Positions 57,246-64,000 of a stretch of 64,000 nucleotides of DNA are shown piece after piece; position 1 is the stretch's first letter; each line of letters begins with the position of its first letter. Under the pieces are notes generated by a model. It was given only the letters and a program-made list of their open reading frames with translations. It did not search any database and had not been told where the DNA came from. Source of the DNA: Hesseltinella vesiculosa (Eukaryota; Mucoromycota; Mucoromycetes; Mucorales; Cunninghamellaceae). The stretch covers positions 1,381,001 through 1,445,000 of the forward strand of contig MCGT01000001.1 in the NCBI GenBank assembly GCA_002104935.1, written 5' to 3'. Made by a program: the position numbers and the translations under genes.

Positions 57246-59161
57246 ATGAGTACACCTGCTCAACAAATTCACAACCAAGTGGAACAAGAACTCAATGGCA
57301 ATGTCACTATCATTGGTAAGATCTCGCGATCATGGCGAAAGAAAAAAGAATGGGCAAGATCAAACAAGAACCGTTGGCGTGTTGGCTTAGTTGTGGGCGA
57401 AAGGAAAATAGGGGGTAAAAAGAAGACACGATGGCATTGGATAGAACATCCCAATGGAACGGTGGAAGGGCTGTGCAGCAACAAAAAGGAGAGCCGTTAG
57501 AGGGGCCGTGAAGTGTGCACGTTGTTGGGCCACGGTTTGGTTATCTTGAATGCTATATGGGGAAGGTGATATCACAGAGATGCAGCAGGAGAGGTGTTAA
57601 GAGAGAACTGGAAAAAAAAAAAACTGTGAGAAAAACGAAAAACTCTAAATATTGTGCCACCTGCTCACCATGGCTTTTCTTTTGCATAGTGCTGGGCGCC
57701 TCGGGTGATTTGGCCAAGAAAAAGACTTACCCTGCCTTGTTTGGCTTGTTCAAGAATGGATTTTTGCCCTCCAATGCCCATATCATTGGCTATGCGCGAT
57801 CCAAGATGACCCACGACCAATACATTGAACGAATCACCCAGTACATCAAGCTCAAATCCGACCAGGACCGAGCCATGCTCCAAGCCTTTGTCAACATGAC
57901 CTCTTACCACGCTGGTCTCTATGATCAAGACGAAGCCTGGCAAGGCCTCAATGACTTCATCACCCGCAACGAAAACGACCGCCAAGTCCACCATCGTCAT
58001 CGCGTCTACTACATGGCCTTGCCTCCTTCTGTCTTCATTCCCGTCGCCCAAGGGATCAAGGCCCACGTCTACACCAACGGCTTCATCAACCGCCTGATTG
58101 TCGAAAAACCCTTTGGCATGGACACCGAATCCTCCAACCAGCTGGGCCATGCCATCGGCCAACTGTTCTCGGAAAACGAAATCTACCGCATTGATCACTA
58201 CCTCGGCAAGGAAATGGTCAAGAACTGTCTCAACCTGCGCTTCTCCAACATCTTCTTCAGCCAGCTGTGGCACCACCAGTTCATCGACAATGTCCAAATC
58301 ACCTTCAAGGAACCCTTCGGCACCGAGGGCCGCGGCGGCTACTTTGACGACTTTGGCATCATCCGTGACGTCATGCAAAACCATCTCCTGCAAGTCCTGA
58401 CCCTCATCGCCATGGAACGTCCCATCTCCACCGACGCCGAAGCCATCCGTGACGAAAAGGTCAAGGTGCTCAAGTGTATCCAGCCCATCCAACTCGACCA
58501 AGCCCTCCTTGGCCAGTATGTTGCCGACGGCGGCAAACCCGGCTACCTCGAGGACGACTCGCTCAAGAACAAGCAGAGCAAGACCCCCACCTTTGCTGCC
58601 CTGGCCCTCCACATCGACAACGAACGCTGGGACGGTGTGCCTTTTATCCTCAAGGCCGGCAAAGCCCTCAACGAAGCCAAGGTCGAGGTCCGTATCCAAT
58701 TCAAAAACGTCGCCGGCCAACTCTACCCCAACACTGCCCGTAATGAATTAGTCATCCGCATTCAGCCCAACGAAAGCGTCTATATGAAATTCAACAGCAA
58801 GCAGCCCGGCCTCTCCTATCAGACCATCCAAACCGACCTCGACCTGTCATACCATCACCGTTACACTGATCTCAGCATCCCAGATGCCTACGAAGCCTTG
58901 ATTCTCGACGTGCTCCGCGACGATCATTCCAACTTTGTCCGTGATGATGAACTTGAGGCCTCCTGGAAAATCTTTACTCCCTTGCTCCATGCTATTGATG
59001 ACCCTCAGCAAAACGTGCCAGTCCACCCTTACCCTTATGGCTCCCGCGGCCCTGCCCAGCTCAATGATTTCATCAAGGCGCATGGCTATGACTATACCGC
59101 AAGCAAGCAAGGTGCTTACGCCTGGCCCACCCAGTCCATGTCTCAACCTCCCAAGCTCTAA
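57246..59161 (+). CDS. ZWF1: Glucose-6-phosphate 1-dehydrogenase
   Basis: Two exons (57246-57315 and 57690-59161) give 513 residues, the usual length. The NADP+ motif GASGDLAKKK (residues about 26-35) is split from the start by the intron. The active-site block RIDHYLGKEMVKN, IVEKPFGMD and the structural NADP site region are intact. It catalyses glucose-6-phosphate to 6-phosphogluconolactone, the entry of the oxidative pentose phosphate pathway and main cytosolic NADPH source. The 374-nt intron is the longest in the window. Exon 2 is C-rich at third positions (AAC, ATC, CTC), consistent with high expression. Confidence 0.98.
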
Positions 59162-60516
59162 CCCTTCCTTTTCCCTTCCTCTTCCCTATTCCCTTCCTGC
59201 CCCGCCTCTTTCATTTACCTCTCAAAGAAGCTGCCTTCTATACATAGTTTATTTCTTGCTTTACCTCATGTTTCCTGGTTTTTCCCTTTTGCCTTTTTTT
59301 TTTTTTTTTTTGTCATCCCCATTACTGTTTCATTACCCCAGAGTCGGCGCCTTCCTCTTTTTTTTATACATACTTTTCTTTCTTTCTTTTTTGTCATCTC
59401 TCCCTCTATACATACTCTTGGAAAATAAATTATTCTTGCAATCTCCTCGTTGCCTTATCTCGGGTGGTGTGACAAAAGTCAAAATGAACGGATGCAGGGA
59501 CGATCCCCCCCTCCCTTTTCCCAGTCTCATATGACATCTCAGATATGGATCCGCCCTTCCCTTTTCAGCTTGATAAACACGATGAAAAACAGATGGGGAA
59601 GGAAGCAGCCGTAGACAGACACATTGAAACCACGTTAATACCCGTCAAAACTTTTTTTTTCTTGGTGAGTCATCATTAAGAAGCAGCTTGATCGGCTTGA
59701 GCAAACCGTGAGTCCAACACCTCATCCAAGCTCTCTGCACGCCTATCTCCCAGTCGGCAATTCAATAGCTTGATTTTTTGGCCCGTGAGAGACTCCTTGA
59801 CCTCACCTACATTTTCATTCTAACTGTAAAAAATCTACCTTTGAGAGTGTGGTCTAATTAAAATAGAAAGAACAAGAAGAGGGTAAGCAGCGCATCCGTG
59901 GCCACGGCTGACAATGGCCTCAAGCATGATAAACGTATAACCAACGACAGGGATGCTTATGCCCAAGACTTGATGAACCATGACAAATCCTTGTCGGACA
60001 CAGCCAAGGAGTCCTCGTTCGATTTGTCATCTGAGGTACACGTCCACAAGCATTTGCAGTACGACCACCCAAATGGCTGAAAAAATCAGGTCGACTGGTG
60101 AAGATCACCCAGCCAACGATTGAGCAAGGTGCGTTTTGACACCGCCGATTGCTCAGCTAAAAAAAAAAGAAAATCGGCCATTTTCACCAGGGAACCCCCC
60201 CCCCCAACCGTAAATCAATTTGACGCTAGTGCAGGCTCCTTTTTTTTTTTTTTTACTGCCTGCCTCATCCACATTCATGAACGAATACAATTATGACTCC
60301 TCGTAAACGTCAACTCCCTTGGTAATGACCAATCAGGCTGTGAAGCCAATGGGCAGCGCATACTGGAGCAACTGAAAAACAGAAAGTGACACCGAGTGAG
60401 AGGATTTAATAAAGAAGTGGGTGAGCTATGGTACATACGAGGCACGGTTGTCGGCGGCAAAAAAAAAAAAAAACAAAGAAAATGGCAAGAAAGGTTCGAT
60501 TGTGGGCAGAGGGTTG
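59162..60516. other. Intergenic region between G6PDH and SWC4 (convergent)
   Basis: A T/C-rich 3' flank of G6PDH, no supported gene, and a partial dispersed repeat at 60070-60206. Confidence 0.55.
60070..60206 (-). repeat. Dispersed repeat, partial copy C
   Basis: The reverse complement reads GGGGGTTCCCTGGTGAAAAT, GGCCGATTTTC, T run, AGCTGAGCAATCGGCGGTGT, CGTTGGCTGGGTGATC, TTCACCAGTCGACCTGATT. This matches the 5' and central parts of copies A and B in order. The region after CGACCTG-TTTTTTCAG is not shared. Confidence 0.8.
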
Positions 60517-62440
60517 TTATTGACCCAGTTTTCTACGTCGCTGATCGCCACTGCCTGCTGCACTACTACCACCACGGTTGCCACCAGGTAGTCCATGTTT
60601 CTATACAGAAAAACAATAAGCGGATGTACTCTTTGTCGCCGTTGATCGTTGGGTGCATGAGCTTACTCTGCCAACGCTGCTTGGTCCAGGTGAGGTCTTG
60701 TCCGGCATACGGTGGTCCAGGTTCAGTTTTTCAGCCACCTTTCTGATCTCCAGCAACGTCACTACTGTGTTTTGCAAATGATCGTACTTGTAACAAACGT
60801 CCTTGGTTGGCATGGTTGGTCGCGCTCCTGCACAAGCAAAAAATTTTTTTTAAAAAAAAAAGTCAGCGTTGCCTTTTCTTCTATCAAACAGCACTCACCA
60901 ATGCCCAGGTCAGACATGGTACGGATGACTCGGGTTTGCATCGTTGTCTTCACACCAGGTAGCTTTTGACTGCGGACATAAACGCCAGGAATAAGTTTTT
61001 CCTTTTTATCCGGCAAGGGCGGCAGGAGTTCTAGGACAGGCGAAGCATTAGAGAAAACGCACACCCGAAACCACAAGCTGGACTTACCTTCCACGGGTGA
61101 AGACGTAGAGATGCGTCGCGCTTTTTTGAGGATATCTTCCTTGTCTTTGCGTTTCTTCTGCTTTGATAGAACAAGCGTGTAAGTCGACGTCGAGCATGAA
61201 GGTTCCTTTTTTTACCTTTTCTGCAGCACTGCTCATGCCTCCGGTAATGCCTATGCCACCAGGACTGGACATGGAAGCGTTGTTCGAGGCGACCGAGGCT
61301 GTGGGTGTGGCATTCGCTGAGGTTGGCGTCGGCAAGTGGTGTGAAGAGCTGGCAGTGGTGGCCGAATTTGAATTGGACCGTCCGGCATAAGACCCAGTCA
61401 AGGGGGTCAAGGGGGTAGCGGGGATCTGTTGTGCTTGCTCCAGATGCAAGGTGCTGTACAAAAGCTCTCGCTGGGTCGTCAGAGCCTCCTTGTTCTCTTC
61501 CATGCGGCGAGCCTCCAAAAACAGCAGCTCTTCTTCCTCCAGTTGTTCCTTGGTGCGTTGGTATAATCGGAGCAGGCCCTGCTTGCGATCGGCTTCCTTG
61601 TTCTTATCAAAGGCATAGTACTGTAGTAGAGTTTGGCGGTCAAGGCGGCTATCGTACAGATCGTCGTCGGTAAGCCCGCCCCGCACCTTGATCAGCTTGC
61701 GGTTCACTGAATAGTATCGATCCTTCATATCCTCCAATGTCCTTGTCGACGCGTTGTAGTTGTATCGATCAAAGATCACCGGGAATCGTAAATCATACTG
61801 TCGGCATATTTTGAACAGGTAATCCGTCTCTTCTTTACTCCAATCCGTGTCTGGAAAAAAAAAACAAGATCAATCACTGCCATTGATGTTTACCACCTCC
61901 TTGCCTTTCCCATGCGGAATGCTCACCTGTCAGGTACTTTTCATAGTCGTCATCTGTATAGCTAATCACATCAATGATGCGATTAAACTTGGAAAAGTGA
62001 TAATCTATGAAGCAAGCATGAGTTATAGTAAAAAAGGAAGGCTAATGATATGCGTGTCGTTACCATCGTCTTCAGCTTGCTGATCGTCTCGTACCCAATG
62101 CTTCAAAATAAGAGCATCTCCACGGGAAGGATGAAGAAATGGTTTATGAGACCTATAAAAGAGATTAGCCGACAGTAGGCGGGTCGGTCGTAGGGTGTGT
62201 AGGGACGGTGCGGTTTCTTTCTCATCGAATTTACCATTGCCTTGGCTTGTCAACTGTCGATTTCAAGGAAGGATTGACAAACGATATAGGCGGCGCCCCG
62301 CCAATCATGCTGTAAAGATCCTTGTCTAAACCTGTTGGCATCATAAAAATACAAGTAAATAAGAAAGGTGTAGGCAACAGATGGCCGCCTCCGCAACAAC
62401 TCCACTTACGTTTGCCAGCACTTGCCACTTGTTCGGTCAT
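60517..62440 (-). CDS. SWC4: SWR1/NuA4 complex subunit SWC4 (DMAP1/EAF2)
   Basis: Nine exons (62440-62410, 62331-62235, 62152-62064, 62004-61927, 61850-61216, 61157-61088, 61030-60899, 60827-60667, 60600-60517) give 458 residues. The N-terminal block is SFVNPSLKSTVDKPRQWSHKPF ... LKHWVR. A SANT/Myb-like domain follows (DTDWSKEETDYLFKICRQYDLRFPVIFDRY, EDMKDRYYSVNRKLIKVRG). Next is a coiled coil (QRTKEQLEEEELLFLEARRMEENKEALTTQ), a Ser/Thr-rich linker, then the C-terminal DMAP1 block ARPTMPTKDVCYKYDHLQNTVVTLLEIRK. It acts in H2A.Z deposition (SWR1) and H4 acetylation (NuA4). Confidence 0.95.
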
Positions 62441-62877
62441 GATCGAATCTCACAGTAAATACGTAATAGACTATCAAAACAAAGCGATCGCAATAAATGA
62501 GCGTGGGCCTGTCAAGAACGCTTCTAATCAATGAAAACGAAGAAAGTGAAAAAAAAAGCGGGTCTTGCTAAATAAAAAAAAAAAACAAGACACCACTGCT
62601 TGTTTTTGATTGGCCGACGCAATGCTCCATTGACCTTCAGCTCATTCATAGATTTCTGCTACTTTGATTTCTTGCCAACCACGTAAAGAAAAATAGGTTA
62701 AACCTGCTTTTACTATGCATCACTTTGATTTCGGAAAGAAAGGCATCAGTTTGGGCATGAAGCTGGCAATGGCATGATATTGGCCGCGCACGGTTCTGAG
62801 GAGAGCTTGGATTTTGAAGGATAAGTTTATGACTGTATGCTTCAACCATTTGCAGGGCTCTGCGCAGCTACTGTATA
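62441..62877. other. Spacer between SWC4 and the transposon end
   Basis: Promoter side of SWC4. The minus-strand frame at 62646-62849 has no domain or splice context, and no gene is called. Confidence 0.5.
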
Positions 62878-64000
62878 CAGTCAATATCATTTAAACTTAT
62901 AAAAATGGATTTGGGATATTCGAAAAAATACAAATTATTAGTTTTGGCTTACTGCCTTCTATGGTACTTCCGTGTAACATAAATGAGAAGGTTGGAAGAA
63001 ATCAGAAACTTTATTTTGCTTCGATCTGCTTCTGATGGTTGACTTTAGTTCTGAAGCAACTTTGCCCAATACAATCGACAGTTCCATTTCAGCTTCAGTG
63101 TTGAATGGAATTGCATTCATGGTGTTGTTAACAAGCATGGCAAAATGATGAAGATCCTTGATCGATGTGGTTTTAGGCTCATCGTCCGTGCCATTGACTT
63201 CTTCCAATTGCCTCTTTTCTGTGTCCAAGTCAAAACCATGGCTGATACCATCAGCATCGTCGTTCTCCAAGTTGAACAAGAACATCAAATCGTTGACCGT
63301 AACATCTTTGCCAGTATCCCAGGGCATTGGGAAAGCTAAGCTGTCATAGTCCATTTCACTGGCAGAGGTAATATTGTCAATGATGCCTTTCGGGAGGCCA
63401 GCATTTCTGAGTCTTGCGATAGCGTCATCCGTTGACTTAGTCATGCCTTGAGTCCTGGCTAATTCTTCGCGTTCTAGTGATCCCAGTAACGTCGGAGGAG
63501 GGGCTTCAAAAAGTCCCGTTTTGATGAAGCAGTTCTTCATGGTCACTGGCGTGACATCGTTCCACGCCATTTTTGCAATGAAAATCGCTGTCCTCGCATT
63601 GATTTTATAAAGGTCTCTTCCTTTCATATTCTTGCTGAGAGGGGTTTCTGCAACGCGGAGGACGTGTTCCATTAGCTTTTTGCTGATAAAAAAATAAAGG
63701 TGAGTCACTGGTATCACACACCAGCCATGTGTATTTACCAATAATGACGTTTAAACGACTGGATGATACCAGCATCAAGAGGTTGGTACTGGCTGGTCGT
63801 GTTAGGAGGTAAAAATACAATTTCTACATTTCCAAGGTGCTTTTTAAGCTCATCATCAATTTCACGAGTTGGAGCGTTTTCCAAGATGAGGAAGCATTTT
63901 TGACCCCGGAGTTTTTTGTCAATTCTTGAACATATTTCCTGGATGCAGTGCCTGAATACATCTCTGGTCATCCAGGCTTTTGCATTGCCGTCAACCCAGC
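62878..64000 (-). mobile_element. Pogo/Tigger-type DNA transposon, 3' end (continues past window)
   Basis: Terminal sequence starting about 62878 (CAGTCAATATCATTTAAAC, next to TA dinucleotides as expected for Tc1/mariner-pogo insertion), followed by the transposase reading inward. The same terminal sequence occurs inverted at 20278-20345. The other end lies outside the window. Confidence 0.75.
62959..64000 (-). CDS. DDE-superfamily endonuclease (pogo/Tigger-like transposase), 5' part outside window
   Basis: Exons (window edge)-63739 and 63682-62959 join in frame. The visible part starts in the catalytic domain: AWMTRDVFRHCIQEICSRID, LILENAPTREID, VEIVFLPPNTTSQYQPLDAG, IIQSFKRHYCKKLMEHVLR. 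This is the order of the DDE_1 family (LLxDNAPxH, LPPNTTxxxQPLDxGIIxxFK). The usual second catalytic Asp in DNAP is Glu here and the following His is Arg, so activity is doubtful. The last Asp in QPLDAG is kept. After this come a helical segment (AWNDVTPVTMKNCFIKTGL) and a C-terminal tail ending SKQNKVSDFFQPSHLCYTEVP. Confidence 0.9.

Noticed and set aside
57665..58720. 351-residue minus-strand frame opposite G6PDH
   Set aside because: Mirror image of strong codon bias in G6PDH. The plus strand is unambiguous.

Overview
The window is nuclear DNA of an early-diverging filamentous fungus, most likely Mucoromycota (Mucorales). The support is dense short GT-AG introns (mostly 50-110 nt), very long A/T homopolymer runs inside introns and spacers, and fungal gene families on both strands without operons. 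Most genes were rebuilt by hand from exon pieces. For nearly all of them the summed exon lengths give one uninterrupted frame, so the structures are well constrained. Individual splice coordinates may be off by a base where long homopolymers make counting uncertain.

Layout. 1-12.9 kb is a conserved block: the C-terminus of a CLIP-170-type microtubule plus-end protein, a leucine-rich-repeat protein, a GT15 mannosyltransferase, a small unknown gene, an F-box/WD40 protein, cytochrome oxidase subunit 7 and the DEAD-box helicase DRS1. 13-22.4 kb is an accessory island with no intact conserved gene. It holds two copies of a dispersed repeat of about 290 bp, a frameshifted multi-exon ORF, a relic of a pogo-like transposon and a decayed gene that runs into the transposon end. 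22.4-47 kb is conserved again: a two-TM protein, MZM1/LYRM7, a phospholipase D, a HAD hydrolase, the divergent WD40 pair RRP9 and ASA1, a WRKY-like zinc-finger gene, UTP5/WDR43, an SMG6-like PIN-domain protein, a Pho80-type cyclin and the carrier YHM2. 48.4-50.3 kb is a second accessory spot: a five-exon gene with a serine-recombinase-like domain, an inverted paralogue of its N-terminal domain, and a cluster of inverted repeats just upstream. 50.5-62.4 kb holds two uncharacterised genes, a tetraspan-like membrane protein, a 5'-nucleotidase-family phosphoesterase, a TLDc/OXR1 protein, glucose-6-phosphate dehydrogenase and SWC4/DMAP1. The right end carries a pogo/Tigger-type DDE transposase cut by the window edge. 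Its 3' end matches the relic at 20 kb.

Functional themes. Three genes serve rRNA maturation (DRS1, RRP9, UTP5), two serve chromatin or PIKK complexes (SWC4, ASA1), three are mitochondrial (COX7, MZM1, YHM2), and G6PDH with OXR1 serve redox metabolism. They look like ordinary neighbours, not a pathway cluster. The most unusual material is the recombinase-like gene with its paralogue and inverted repeats, the WRKY-like finger, the in-frame microexons of 9, 12 and 21 nt, and the repeat/transposon family linking the two ends of the window.
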